Shown in pieces: positions 35,271 to 47,754 of a DNA stretch of 64,000 nucleotides. The notes beneath the pieces were generated by a model. That model was given only the letters and a program-made list of their open reading frames with translations. It searched no databases and had not been told where the DNA came from. A program made the translations under genes and the position numbers. Source of the stretch: Aselliscus stoliczkanus (taxonomy: Eukaryota > Chordata > Mammalia > Chiroptera > Hipposideridae). The first letter of the stretch is position 1. Every line of letters starts with the position of its first letter. The DNA lies in NCBI GenBank assembly GCA_033961575.1, contig CM066735.1:89969449-90033448 (forward strand), in the 5' to 3' direction.

Positions 35271-37744
35271 ATCCAAATATCTGAAGGTGACGGCTCATGT
35301 TATAAAAGGATCATTCACTTTACAAAAAACTTAACTCTCACCTCCTTTAAACAGTGATTGCTCACCCCCACCCTGCATCTGAAAAAAAAAAATCTTTCTC
35401 TTTATAAGGACTTGATTTATGCTGCAAGAAGCCAGACATCAAATAGGAACATGGGCAGAGCACCATCCCCCTGGGCTAATATCACTCAGCTTTTCCTATG
35501 TCAAGAGATAAGGCTTCTGATTACGTCAGCAGAACTCACTGGAAACCAGTGATATTCTCAACGCATTCAGACACATGTTTATTGTGATACCACTACGTGT
35601 TTAGCATTGGGTTTTTGAGCAATGTTGTCACCAATTTCTATGTGTTAAATACGGCTCTGCTGACCAAGAGAACTTTCTAGACAACATCCTAAAAATGTAG
35701 AGCACAAACTGGATCCTGATTATGCGTTTATGGGTTCCTCTTCCAGTACCATGCCCCGATGGGAACTTGGAGACCAACCAGCCTGGGTCTCCTACTCTAT
35801 GGACAGAACCCTGAGCCAAGGATCTATAGGGCCATAACCCATAATGCCCAAACATATCACAGCATCTATTATAGGTGTGGACGAGGAGGGCAGGACGGAG
35901 ACATCTCAGGAATGCAGATGCCGGGGGAGTGCTGAGAGGACCCGCAGACCTCTCCCCGCCCCAGGGCCATGCCTCCAGACTGGACTTGATTCTAGGCCAG
36001 ACCTTCCCATTGTTCCCCATCTTTGCTCCTATCCCAAAGTGCCCTCAAACCTTGTTTTTTTCCTTTCCTTCCTCCCCAAATGTGCTGACAAAATAGGAGC
36101 CAATACTTACTTCCTCTAAAGTATCAGAAAGTGATTTCACCTGCCACCTTTCCCTAGTGAACTTCTATTTTCATGGGAGTATAAAAAAAACCTTATTGCT
36201 AAGTACAGAACCTTTTAAGTTATAGATGGGAAGCCAGTGATGAGTGGGCTTTGCCTGGGACTTGGGGTGTGGGGATGGGTGTATATTGTCACCTACTCTT
36301 AGATAAGCCCAGCTCCCTGCTGAGGGGTTGTTTAAACCCATTCTTTTATTTTTTCTCTTTCTGATTACAGTGCAGGGACCGCCTAGGGACAGAGCAAATA
36401 TAAATCTTCTTGTGGATTTTAAAATCTACATATTCATGTTAGATTCCCTAGAAATTATATAGTAGAACATTACAACTTTACTTCTCTTATCTCCTATACC
36501 TAGCATACAGCCCTGCTCCCTACCACTTCTGCTTAAAATATTTTATATCTTTTCTTGGGCAAGGTAATTAACCTCTTTGCACCTCAGGTATTTCCTCACT
36601 AAAATGGTGATACTCTTTTATAGCAGGCCATGACAGGAATGTTCAGAGATCCCCACGTTAAAAAAAAAAAAAAAAGTGACATAGGAAGAAAAAGCAGTGA
36701 GAAAAGTCAACCCTGACACATCGTTATGTTCCAAAACCACTTAACTCTGTCCACTTTATTAGGAACAGAGCACACAGTATGAATTTAGTTTCACTGCCAA
36801 TTGTGTCCTGGAATATGGTTTTCAAAGAAGAAGTCTTATCGACTGTAATTAAAGGGATGCTACAGTCTATTGTCTCAGATTGTGCAATGTCTGGAAAGGA
36901 TCCTACCAATCCCTGATTGCTTCGGTGCTCTTCTTTTACAGATGTGTAAAACAAGTACCCAGAGAGGTTAAGAGACTTGCATATGGTCCAAGCTAGCTAG
37001 GGGCATGGCTAGCTAGCCTCTAGTTCTCCCCTTTGGGGTTCTCAAAGCTTTTTAACAGGCTGCTACCCTACTAGACTACGGAGGGTATATTGATGCTTAG
37101 TGCGTGGATCTCTTCTCCATTTATTAATGAATTATAGTCCAGCAGAACCAAAGTCCCAGTGAATCTCATTTTTGTTTTTCTGCAGACATCCTAGTAAATT
37201 TCAGAGGCACCAGGAATAACTCAGAAGACTCTGTCAGCTCCTGCAGCAGCAAAATACACATATTGATTCATCCCTGAAGCAGGTATCTCTGTGATGAGTT
37301 AGATGTGAGGTGCTATTTGGTGCACCCCTCCCCCACCAGATTCCATATAATTTTATTCTAGGAGGGAACTCTAAGAAACATGGTTGTCTTTTGGATGAGA
37401 GAAGTTTGAAAGCTAAGTAGGTTGGGAAAGTTCTGCTGGGACAAGAATATGCAGAAGTCCATTTCTCCACTGGAGATAGGCTCTGCATTGAACAGGTCGG
37501 AAGTCTTGGATGATGTGAACTTCAGAAGGAATTAGTGCAAGTAGAAGTCCGAGACCATGGTTCCTCTGCAGCCTTGGGCCAATTAAATTAACCACAATTC
37601 CATCTCTTTTTCTCAAGCACTGTGATCCATCAAAGCACTTTCACGGGTTTTTTTTTTTTTTTTCATGCCCCTTTAGATGTGGGAAGAGTAGGAATGTATA
37701 TTCATATTATGCATTACAAAACTTCTGCCTTGGCGTCCATCTTT
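35271..37744. other. Intron, mostly unique
   Basis: Faint MIR pieces near 36545-36620 (plus) and 36930-37030 (minus), and a poly-A run near 36659-36675. Nothing else recognised. Confidence 0.35.
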
Positions 37745-37758
37745 AAAACGGGCCAGGA

Positions 37759-37885
37759 GGGCCAGCCGAGTGGCACGGTGGTTAAGCACTGGCTTGGGAA
37801 CCCAGCGGCCCAGGTTTGGGTCCCACATATGAGAGCCAGCGACACTGCCCTCAAAAAAAAAACAAACAAAAATAAAAAAATAAAT
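37759..37885 (+). mobile_element. Short tRNA-headed SINE
   Basis: GGGCCAGCCGAGTGGCACGG head, CTGGCTTGGGAACCCAG arm, GACACTGCCCTC end and AAAC/AAAT-rich tail. Flanking duplication AAAACGGGCCAGGA / AAAATGGGCTAGGA with two differences, so somewhat older than the copy at 24381. Confidence 0.92.
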
Positions 37886-37899
37886 AAAATGGGCTAGGA

Positions 37900-38588
37900 C
37901 ACCATGCTAGTTCATTGAAGTGTATTTGTTTTAATTTCCTCTTTGATAGTTTATAAAAGGCATCAGTGAAGGGTAATAAGTTTGTAATGAGCTGATATAA
38001 ATGTTAAAGCATTTCACTATATGTAGTATATGAAGTTTAATATAACATGACCATTTAGACAAAGAGAAGTTATCCTGAAATACCACCCATTCCAACTCGC
38101 GTGCCACTGCTCACAGCATTTTTTCTCTCTTTTTCTAGAACTGCTTTCAGAGCCAATTTCTAGACAAGAAAATCAAGCTCATTTATTCACAGTCAATACT
38201 TATTTTATCTAAAAAAGAGTTATCATTTGGAATGGTTAAGTTCTCATCTGTGAGTGTTTTAAAAAGTTACATGACGTTATAATTAGCTACATGTCTATCC
38301 AGAACAAAATGCTCTTATTTTTTCCTGCACCTAACATGAAAGGATTTGAGAAGTGGTGCCGAGAGAGGATTTGTTTATGAATTTTCAGTCCAAAGTTGAA
38401 ATTAGATGTGGTCCCTCTTGAATTATCACGACATGATTGTAAAGTACATAACAGCTAAGTAGAGTATATGAATTGGACAGAAACGAAGGTGCAGTTACAA
38501 ATTGCACATATGTTTGGCACAGAACTTAACTCTCATAACCAGTGTTTGAATTAAAACAGAAAATGTAAAGAGAGTGAATGGATTATGG
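37900..38588. other. AT-rich intron, no feature recognised
   Basis: No repeat or coding signal that I can name. Confidence 0.4.
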
Positions 38589-38802
38589 CAGGGGTTGGCA
38601 AACTCCTTCTGTGAAGGGCCAGACAGTAAATATTTTAGGCTTGTGGTCTCTCACACAACTCCTCAGTTCTGCTGCTATAGCGGGCAAGCAGCCGTAGATG
38701 AAATGTAAATGAATGTACTGGGCTGGGTTCCAATAAAATTGTATTGATGAAAACAGGCGACAGGCCAGAGTTGGCCCATAGGCTTACGTTTGCTGACCCC
38801 TG
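38589..38802 (+). mobile_element. hAT-Charlie-like non-autonomous element copy C
   Basis: Best preserved copy: CAGGGGTTGGCAAACTCC start, TGTGAAGGGCCAGACAGTAA, CCAATAAAATTGTATTGATG and TTTGCTGACCCCTG end. The ends are inverted repeats. Confidence 0.9.
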
Positions 38803-39284
38803 GTATACGGTCTATTAAACCGAGGTAAATACAGCTGTTATCCTCAAGATGTCTAAATGTATAGGAATGGATTTCTTCCTCTCTGGGAACACAGACAAAT
38901 GCAAAACAGTACTGGCATCTATTTTCTCAACCATTTCTATCTACAGCATTGTCAATAACCAATGTCACTTAGCCTAAAGTCTTAGACAATTAGGAAAACA
39001 GAAGTTCTGCCCCAATCAAAGAGTTAACGTCTTTTTTTTTAAAAAAAAAATAGCTTTTCTTCTTTTCTTTATCACACAACTAACAAATGTGTACTGAAGT
39101 TAAATAATAAAACAAAAAATACAGATAACCTCAAAAAAGACTATAAAAGAGCTTTTAACATTTTGAGCTGTATCTTCAAAACTGTGCTTTTATAACGATG
39201 AGATCAAATTGTGCATAGTTTTGGTTTTTATTTTCTAATTTAACAATAGATTCAGCTTTTGTTAAATTAAAAAAGAAATGCAAT

Positions 39285-39940
39285 GTCATCAGTCATCAGA
39301 AAAATGCAGACTAAAACCACAATGAGATATCTACTGTATACCCAGTTAATGGTCTAAAATTAAAAATACTGAAATATCAAGGTTTGGCAAGGATGTGGAG
39401 TAACCGAAAATTCTCACTGCTGATGGAGTGTGAAATGAAATGGTAGGTAAACCACTTTGGAAAAACTGGCCATTTTCTATAAAATTAAACACATGTATCC
39501 TTAAGACTCAGTAATTCTACTCTTGAGTATTTATTTAAGAGGAATAAGTGTCTACATTTCCCACAAAGCATGCACAAGGATGGCCATAGCAGTTTTATTC
39601 ATAATAGCCCCAAACCAGAAACAAACCAAACATCCATTCAGGTGAGAATTGCATATCTACTGGGTTGTCGGAAAAGTCATGACGTATTTTTTTCTATGCT
39701 TTTTGTTGCAAAAATGCATCATGACTTTTCCAACAACCCAATATAAATGAAATACTACTAAGCAAAATAAGGAGCAAACAACTTCCATGTGCACCCATAT
39801 GGAAAAATCCTACAAACGTCGCAATGAATGAAAGACTCCAGATACAAAAGAATGCAGACGTAAGATTCCATGCATACGAAATTCGACAGGCAAAACTAAT
39901 CCCTGATGATAGACATCAGAACGGTTTTTCTTAACTGAAA
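39285..39940 (+). mobile_element. L1 fragment (ORF2 3' part to 3' end region), decayed
   Basis: ACCACAATGAGATATCTACT, GGCAAGGATGTGGAGTAACC, GTTTTATTCATAATAGCCCC and CAGGCAAAACTAATCCCTGA follow L1 order. Many stops and gaps. It is interrupted at 39660-39741 by a small inverted-repeat element. Confidence 0.85.
39660..39741. mobile_element. Mariner-type MITE (82 bp hairpin) nested in L1
   Basis: The arms TGGGTTGTCGGAAAAGTCAT and the complement of ATGACTTTTCCAACAACCCA pair over about 32 positions with three differences. TA dinucleotides flank both sides (39658-39659 and 39742-39743), the mariner target site. The terminal pattern TTGGGTTGTYGGAAAAGT is of the general mariner kind, and the size equals that of the primate MADE1 type. 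It lies inside an older L1. Confidence 0.88.
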
Positions 39941-40125
39941 CTACCACGCAAATAAAGATATGGAATATTACAACCCCTGAAGATTCCTTTAGAAAGTCTT
40001 TCTAATATCTTCACTTGAAAGGTGGTTAGAAGGATTCAGACATTTATCAAAACTAATTAAGGAGTACATTTAAGGTCTGCACCATTCAGATAGGTAAATT
40101 ATACCTTTTAATAAAGAGAAAACTG

Positions 40126-40276
40126 GGGCTAGCAAAGTGGCTCAGTTGGTTAAGAGCTCACTCACGAGTGCGAGCTGAGCTCTGAGCAACAGCAGTTCGA
40201 TGCCCAGCCTGAGCTGAGCTGCCGCTAAGCTGCCAACAGGTGGTAGGATGGCTCAGCCAAAAATAAATACATAAAG
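40126..40276 (+). mobile_element. SINE of the modular type, short two-module form
   Basis: GGGGCTAGCAAAGTGGCTCA head, GAGCAACAGCAGTTCGATGC B-box region, CAGGTGGTAGGATGGCTCAG second module, AAATA-rich tail. 16-bp duplication AATAAAGAGAAAACTG / AATAAAGAGAAAATTG at 40110-40125 and 40277-40292 (one difference). Confidence 0.93.
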
Positions 40277-40407
40277 AATAAAGAGAAAATTGTTCTAAAA
40301 TATAGTTGGTTTTTGCCTTAAGCAGGAAAATCAAATAGAACCTGAGAAGATACTCAGAAAGACAGTATTTGAAGAAGCAAGCTGTTAAATGATAAAACTT
40401 GAAATGG

Positions 40408-40876
40408 GGGCCAGCCGAGTGGCTCAGTTGGTTAAGAGTTAGCTTAGAGTGTGTGCTCTGAGCAACAGGGCCGCCAGTTTGATTCCCACATGGGCCAGTG
40501 AATGCTGAGCCCAAGCTGAGTTGTTGCTGAGCTGCCAACAGGTGGCAGGATGGCTCAGCTGGTGTAACAACAAGATTGCCTGTTCAAGGGTGGGCTACGC
40601 TCACCCACATCTAAAGATTGAGCTGAGCTGTCACCCAGATGGCTCAGTGGATAGGGCGTGAGCTCTTTACAAAAAGCTGCCCGGTTCGACTCCCGCATGG
40701 GATGGTGGCTACACCCACCCGCAACTAAGATTGAACACAGCACCTTGAACTTAGAGGCCACAATCTGCCGACGGGAAGCCAGATGGTGACTGGTGCCCTC
40801 AACAACAAAGATTGAAGAACAACAACTTGGCTGTTCTCCCCCAATTCCCCCATAAAATCTTAAAAAAAAAAAAAAA
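40408..40876 (+). mobile_element. Modular SINE with three tRNA-like units
   Basis: Same organisation as 28828-29406 but with one fewer TGGCTCAG module. Modules begin near 40412, 40548 and 40636. The tail is CAATTCCCCCATAAAATC plus poly-A. The flanking duplication is weak (AAATGG only). Confidence 0.9.
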
Positions 40877-40877
40877 A

Positions 40878-41990
40878 TGGAATGAGGAGGTGAGCCAACT
40901 CTTATCTTGAGGTGACACCCTTTATTGTGCTTTCTTCAATGTCATGTCCACAGTTACTTCTTTTGGGATCTAGAGTCATAATGATTGCCCTGTTTTTCTA
41001 TGCCTTTTTTATTCCAATTTGGAAGACAGATAAAATTTAACTACATGGAGGGATGCCCCAAGGAAGAGTAATGAAAAATGTCAGGGAGATCCTAAATAAC
41101 ATCTCCCAGTCCTCCCTTTATGAGGACACTTGGGAGACAGTCATCCCCAACATCAATATCTGGAAAAACCTGGGATTCTCCTGAACAATGAGGTTATTTT
41201 CTTCCTGTTGTGGACACCAAGAATCTTGCCACAGACTTCCTCCCCTTTTTGCTGTACCAGGAACACCAAACCAAATGGGGATGCTTGCCCAGTATGTAAC
41301 ACCTCAGTGCGCTAACCTGACATCAAGGGTTATTTTCCTATATTCCCTTACGTCAATTAGCCTAACATTGTTTTCAACCCTTTGGTTGCTTTTAAAAGTT
41401 AAGATGGGCTTTCTGTAAATCCAGAACTTTTTCTTTAAATGTGAACAGTCTTGTAGAGAAACTTCAGTTGTGGCTGTAAAAAAAAAAAAAAAAAAAAAAA
41501 AGGAAAGGTAGGTTGTCTATTCTACCAGACACACCTTCTTGTTAACTTCTCTAAACCAGTCTCAATTTGATCACTTACTAGTTTAAAGTGCGATTTGGCT
41601 TTAAGGAATGAATCAAAATGAAAAGACATCTAATTTTGATTTTTTTAATTATAAAAAAGGGATAGTCCACTAATTATTACACTAGATTCTACATAGGTTC
41701 ATAAATCACATTTGACTACTTTACATACCTGAGAGAAATTTACTGAGGCTATTGATAATTTAACATTTAAAAGTAGTGTTTCTGATGCTATCTTTTTTGA
41801 AAGCTGTTTATTAGTTGATGGCTAAAATAGTTTTCCAAAACACAACACACTGTAAATGGATCCATGGGCTATTAATTTGCAGGGCATGGCACTGAAGGGA
41901 AAAGCTCCTTAGGCAGATCGATGCAATTACAGGTATTATGTAACCATCCTCAAAGTACTCAGAGTGAATCAGGGATAAAATCCCATCTCT
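40878..41990. other. Unclassified intron with a 23-bp poly-A run at about 41479
   Basis: The A-run could be the tail of a retroposed sequence ending there, but I do not recognise the upstream sequence as any SINE, LINE or processed gene copy. Confidence 0.35.
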
Positions 41991-42111
41991 GATGCTCCTT
42001 ACACATTCAAAGCTGCAAGTGATAAAGGTCTCAAATCAAAGAAAAAGGCAAAAGGCAGAGAGGTCAAAACACCTCTTGAAGAAATTTTCATGCATTAAGA
42101 GAGAGAAGGAT

Positions 42112-42222
42112 CTGGGCCGACCCAGTGGCGCAGTGGTTAAGTGCTGGCTTTGGAAGCCAGCGGCCCCGGTTCGGGTCCCACATATGAGGGCCAGTGACAC
42201 TGCCCTCAAAAAAAAAAAAAAA
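42112..42222 (+). mobile_element. Short tRNA-headed SINE
   Basis: GGGCCGACCCAGTGGCGCAG head, CCGGTTCGGGTCCCAC, GACACTGCCCTC and poly-A. Flanking duplication AGAGAAGGAT / AGAGGAGGAT with one difference. Confidence 0.92.
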
Positions 42223-42339
42223 AGAGGAGGATTCTTCTAAAGAGAAGATATCACACTTCTCATCTGTGGTAACACAATTTCTCTCTGAACAGTAAGGAAT
42301 GGCCATCCATGGCCCTCTCTAACGCTTCCACATTTCAAT

Positions 42340-42965
42340 CTTCTTTTCTTTTTGATTGAGGTAAAGCATACCTACATAGTTATGTACACACTTGAATAAA
42401 CTTTAGAATGCCCAACACACCACAAGCTCCCAAGTGCCCCTTTCAAGTCCTGGGAGTAAACTCCATGGTCACTTCTATCACATAGATTAGTTTTGCTCAC
42501 TTTTAATCTTTACACAAATGTAAATATATAGAATGTTCTGTTTTATTCTGATTTCTTTTACTCCACTTTATGTGTACGAGTAGGAGATTCATCCATGCTG
42601 TTACATTTACCAGTAGTTAGTTCCTTGTTAATTGCCGTGCATATTCCGTTATTTGAATTTGTCACAATTTATTTACATATTCTACAGCTGATGATATATG
42701 GGTTTTTCCAGCTTTTGGCTATTATGAATAAAGCTGCTGTGAATATTCTTGTATATGTCTTTTGGAGGGCCTATACACTCGCTTCTCTTGAGGATGTTCC
42801 CAGGTGTAGAATTTCTGGGTCACACTGGTACATTTAGCTTTAGGAGGTATTGCCAGTTTTCCAAACTTTGACTTGATTTATACTTCCACCAGCAACACAG
42901 AAGAATTCCACTTTCTTCGTATCTTGCCAACAACACTTGGCATTGTCGGTCCTTTTAATGTTAGC
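42340..42965 (-). mobile_element. L1M-type fragment
   Basis: Antisense old L1 with clear landmarks: CAGCTTTTGGCTATTATGAA, TAAAGCTGCTGTGAATATTC, GAATTTCTGGGTCACACTGG, TTGCCAACAACACTTGGC. Confidence 0.85.
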
Positions 42966-43183
42966 CTTGCTGGTGGGTAAAGCACCACATTTCAATTTGA
43001 TGGAAATAATTATTAAGCAGCAATACAGAGCCATGTGAAAACAAAATGGGGCTTTGGATTCTGTAGAGCTGGATACCATTATCATACTGAGGAATGTGGG
43101 GGCAGTCATCTTCCCATGTTTGCTTGGCCCCCAAGAGCCTAGGGGAGGAAGTCCTGATGTCCCTCTTTTTGAAATAACTCACT

Positions 43184-43215
43184 GGGCAGGGTGGGGGGGT
43201 GGGGCGGGGCAGGGG
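43184..43215 (+). other. G-quadruplex-prone tract 1
   Basis: Six G-tracts (3, 3, 7, 4, 4, 4 G) separated by one- or two-base loops, on the strand opposite to RARB transcription. Confidence 0.85.
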
Positions 43216-43627
43216 AATATATTCTGAGTCTGCATATTTTCACATTTCTGAGATCTCAAAGTCCATGAGCCCACAGCCAAGTTTCCATTCAGTTGAGAAT
43301 TGCTCAAGCGCTTTGCCCCGACACTTTCAGGACACAAAGTGGGAATCCTTCACTCATTACATTTTAAACTTGATTCTCTTCCTGTCCTCATTAAATCCCC
43401 TAAATCAACAGAGTTGACTAGAAGCAACTTTTCTTTTTCCCTTTGGAAGGGCCTTATTGTCGTGACTGGCTTCTAAGTGGGTCCACTTTGAAACACACCA
43501 GTGAAGTCCCTTAGTTCTATTGTAATATTTAAACAATGTTACTGAATTGACATAATGTTCATAGGTCTGACCAAGTGATTCTTTTTTTTAATTAAAAAAT
43601 GCCACCCCTCAAGCAAAGAAAAAGGCA

Positions 43628-43654
43628 GGGGGGCGGGGGGTGGGGAGTGGGGGG
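43628..43654 (+). other. G-quadruplex-prone tract 2
   Basis: G6-C-G6-T-G4-AGT-G6 on the plus strand, about 410 bp right of tract 1. Also C-rich in the RARB pre-mRNA. Confidence 0.85.
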
Positions 43655-43659
43655 AAGGT

Positions 43660-44937
43660 ATTCCTTCTCCAACATCCAAACAATAGTTCTGTCTCAAAAT
43701 CACTTTGAAAACAAAACAATCTGAGATTTTTAAAAAAATCATAGGAATATTTTATGTTGGTAAAATGAAATGTTGGAAAAATTAAGGGTATATTTGGGAC
43801 ACACACGCTCCTTCTCTTGAGGAAAGAGAGTTCATTCTACTTGGTTCCAGTACTAAAATGATGCTTGTTTCCATTAATCTAGTTCATCAGATAATTGATC
43901 AACTCTTTCTTTTCCAGCTTTAAAGGGAGAAGGATGAGGAAAAACCTAACTGTGATAGTTAATATTTTCTGAAGGCAGAGAGAGAGAGACAGGTTTAAGT
44001 GCTAACTACCACTCCAAGAAGAGCAAATTCCAGACTATACTCTATGCATGGATTTATTGAGCAATTTAGGTAGCCACCCTCCAGAGAATTGCTGTCACTG
44101 GGAGAAGGTATTTAAAGGGCCATGTTCATAGCCCCGGAACAGCAGGACTGCAAGAGAATTTCAGGTTGCTATTTTCCTGGAGATATTTGTTTCCAAACAA
44201 AGGGCTCTCTGCCAGCTATTTTAGAAGCACTTGCATATTTATTCAGCTAACACTCTATGCCGGGGATTGTCTTTGGGCACTGAGGTTTTATCAATGTCTA
44301 TTTAAAGCAGAATGAAAAATAGCTCAAGATGAAAACATAGAATATTTCCAGTCTAGAATGTGAGATGCTTCCTTTTCTTACAAGGCTAATATTTGGCTTC
44401 TCCTGTTCTCTCTCTCTCTCTGAAATTGCCACCTGTCTTACAATCTTCAGTGTGTCTTAAGTTTAATGGATACTGTTTACTTTTTAGTGGTACATAAAAT
44501 AATAATGTGCCTTAACAAATTAAAAATTTGATGAAATATGGTGTGTAGGTGTGTACAGTATTGAAAGAAAACAAATCTTCCTGTTAAGACCTGTTTACAA
44601 GTTCTATCTGGTTACGTCTCCCATGGAACAAACAAGGTCAACACTTCATGTCATAAAAAGGGTAATATGCTAGTATTCATTTATACGGTGCAAATTAGAG
44701 AAGAAGGCAAAATGGAAAAGGCAAAAACAGGCTCATTATATCAATGGGACCGAATTCAAATTTCTACCTCTTGGAAAGATCGGACCAAAGTTCCTGCTTC
44801 AGAATTTTTAATCCTCAAGTGCCCTTTTCTTCTAATCCATTCCATAAATTTCCATTAAGGACACGACAGTGAGCTTACAGTTGAGAACCCAGATAAGAAT
44901 GAGACACCGTGCCTGCCCTTAAGACACACCTCTGTGT
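43660..44937. other. Intron, mostly unique
   Basis: A faint L2-like piece near 44225-44340 (GCTAACACTCTATGCCGGGG). Nothing else recognised. Confidence 0.35.
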
Positions 44938-45010
44938 TCTCTCTCTCTCTGTGTCTCTGTCTCTCTCTCTCTCTCTTGCCCTCTCCTTCTCTCCTTCCTT
45001 CCTTTCTTCC

Positions 45011-45067
<57 letters not shown>

Positions 45068-45095
45068 ATCTCTTCTCTCTCTTTCTCTCTGACAC
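44938..45095. repeat. (CT)n and (CTAT)n compound microsatellite
   Basis: CT-rich run, then about 13 CTAT units at 45012-45065, then more CT-rich sequence and a short CA tract. Confidence 0.95.
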
Positions 45096-45699
45096 ACACC
45101 CACACCCTACCTACCTCCTGGAATCAACAGACAAGTAACAGAAATGCCACTAATGTATCACAGTGTAGAGAGGTGAAAGTGATTCACACCTGCTCTGTTG
45201 CCAGAGCAGTGTGTTTGTGTGTTTAGGAGAGGTATGGCAGGAAGGATGCGCAGGGTGGGAGAGTAGGGGATGGGCATCACAGGCACAGAGAACAGAACGT
45301 ACACCCAAAGGCCACATCACATGACCGACGGGGCATGCTGTGTACTCAGTGCTAGTGGTGGCGGGGGGACATTTATGGGAGCATGACCGTGTCCTGGGCA
45401 GGCTGAGCCAGCTGTGCAGGGCTCTGCCCACACTGATCCACGTGGAGCCGATTCTGAAGGGCCATGAGTCCCAGCATGGGATGACCTGGCTCAGAGCTGG
45501 CGCTTTGCTCTGTAGGTGTTACATCTGAGCCTCCCAAAGATAAATGTCAAATTTAACAATACCTCTTGTTTTGAGTAAATGGACCACTGGGCAGAAAGGA
45601 GCATTAGCTGCTCTGTACAGTGACTAACGACCATATCAATGATGAAATAAGCCATTCTTTAGAGTCCAGAATGGGTCATTATCAGAGCAGGAGGAAGAG

Positions 45700-45920
45700 G
45701 AACAAGAGCTAACATTTAGCTAAGGAATGTCTTCAGTTCTTATCATGAATTCATTCATTTATTCCTCCTAATCACCATGAGGTAGGTACTTTCATTAGAG
45801 GAGGAACTGGAGGCAAAGAGATGTGAAATAACCTGCCCAGGATGACACATAGCTAAGTAAAGAGAGGTCTGGCTTGAATACAGACTGCCCCTCAAGTCTG
45901 TGCTTTAAGCCACAGGGCTA
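45700..45920 (-). repeat. MIR SINE
   Basis: Reverse MIR: AACATTTAGCTAAGGAATGT, ATCACCATGAGGTAGGTACT, ACCTGCCCAGGATGACAC, GTGCTTTAAGCCACAGGGC. Confidence 0.8.
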
Positions 45921-46500
45921 CCCTGCCAGTCTTCAGAAGAGGAAGGAAATAGTGCAGCCTGAGGTGTCCCTCATTCCTCATATTCCCTCCACTAGTTTGC
46001 CTGGATGCTTGAATCCCATATCGACCGATCTACTCATTCATCGACCCTTCACTGTACCAGGATAGGACTGAACCCTGAGGACCCAAAAAAGCAAGACCCA
46101 GCTACCCATCCCTGAGTTGTGCAGATCTCAGGATGAGGGAAGGGGTGAGGCGCCCAAGCAAGCCAGAGGCAGGTCACTGGGCTACTGACTAACAAGTGAG
46201 GCACTGCAACAGCTCTGAGGGGGCTGAGTACCCCCTCCCTGCCCCCCTGACTCCGCTCTGTTACTGTTAAGATACACGAATACTTTACCAGCTAATGTAC
46301 GAAAACAGATTTTCGCCAAGGTTCCTTCCGGTACTGCCTTCACGGTGTTTCACATACTCACAGGTCACTATGTTCATATGATTTCTGTCTAAATTGGTTG
46401 TTTTGCTTAAATAAAATTTAGAGAATTTTATATTACCATTGCAAAGAGAAAAGTAGTTTCATTTTCCAAAAAGAAGAGGTAAGGGTAAAAAAATAAGTAG

Positions 46501-46671
46501 GGATTTTCAGGTCGATTGCCTGTTTTTGTAAATAAAGTTTTACTGCAACAAAGCCATTCTCATTCACGAAGCTTTTATGTTGCAACAGTGGAGCAACAAA
46601 TACCAAATGGACTGCAAAACCTAAAATATGTACAATCTGGACATTTAAGAAACAGTTTGCATACCTCTGAA
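46501..46671 (-). mobile_element. hAT-Charlie-like non-autonomous element copy D
   Basis: CCTGTTTTTGTAAATAAAGT and AGTTTGCATACCTCTG on the plus strand are the reverse of the family's inner and terminal sequences. Confidence 0.8.
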
Positions 46672-47754
46672 ATACATACAATTTAATCTTGACTATGTAT
46701 GGTTGCCTGTCCTCTGTCTGTAAAAAAAGGAGATTAGCAAAAATTCAAGAGGTATTAATTAAGGTTGTTCTGGCATCAAATTGAGATTTTCTCATTGGTA
46801 ATAAAAAGACTAAATGAATATAGAAAAGGGAATAACTTTATCACTGTATGATTTAATATTATTCCATGCTAAATTCAATACTTCCTAAAATTATGTTTCA
46901 TATCATTGTGTGCAGAGTTTACACTTGGGGGAATCATGTATTAAACTTGTACATATATCAAATCAAATCATGTATGCAAATGATAGAATATGTGATTTGG
47001 GAGCAAAGATAGGTGAAGATACTGAAAACTGTGTAGCACTAATATCACACAAGAACTCTATTGTGGATGTACTAGGAATTGGAATTAGGTCTCTGAATCT
47101 CAGGACACTGGGGATCATGAAACTACTCCTGTCTTACCTGCCACAGGGCACAACCCGAAATCTTAGGAGGCTTGCTGTTGGTAAAGCATTTGTGACCATC
47201 AACTGTCCATCGTCACTGATGTCTTCCCTGGCCTTCTTCCCAAATGGGTAACAAAAGGAGGGTGGGAGGGAGGGAGACTCTTCCTCCTCGGCGACTCAGC
47301 ATGGGTTTGGCACCACCTAGGAGACCCCAGTGGCCTCGCCTTGAGCTAACTGATGCAGGAAGGGGGCCAGGCGTCCTCTCTGACACCCCAGTTCAGTTTT
47401 CCCCATGGCGTTGGGTTCCATGATACCAAGATCCCATCCCATTCTCTGATTACACGTTTCAGCATCTCCGGGCAAATGAACCATCTGCCTCCCAGTTTAC
47501 AGTGGCCAAGAAAGGTGGATATTTATTTTGGAAACAATGCCTTCAAGCTTGCTTTTTAATGCTGTGACTTAATATTGGGGCTGTACACCTACACTGTGGT
47601 GTTACAAACAATTCAAAACAGAGCTTCCATCCGGCATGCTTCTCCTGAAGGGGGCCTAAGGCTGATATTATCAAAATAAAAAACAGCTGTGGCAGCAGCA
47701 ACACGAGCACAGAACAGACCCTGTGTCACCACTAGAGGAAGAACTTGAGAGAAC
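46672..47754. other. Intron, no feature recognised
   Basis: Contains a 113-codon plus-strand frame (46910-47251) without any domain that I recognise. Not accepted as a gene. Confidence 0.4.

Noticed and set aside
40878..41500. Processed pseudogene ending in the 23-bp A-run
   Set aside because: The upstream sequence matches no transcript that I recognise and I see no target-site duplication. The A-run may be a simple expansion.
46910..47251. 113-codon plus-strand frame
   Set aside because: No recognisable domain, no paralogous copy in the window, opposite strand to RARB; length is within chance for 64 kb.
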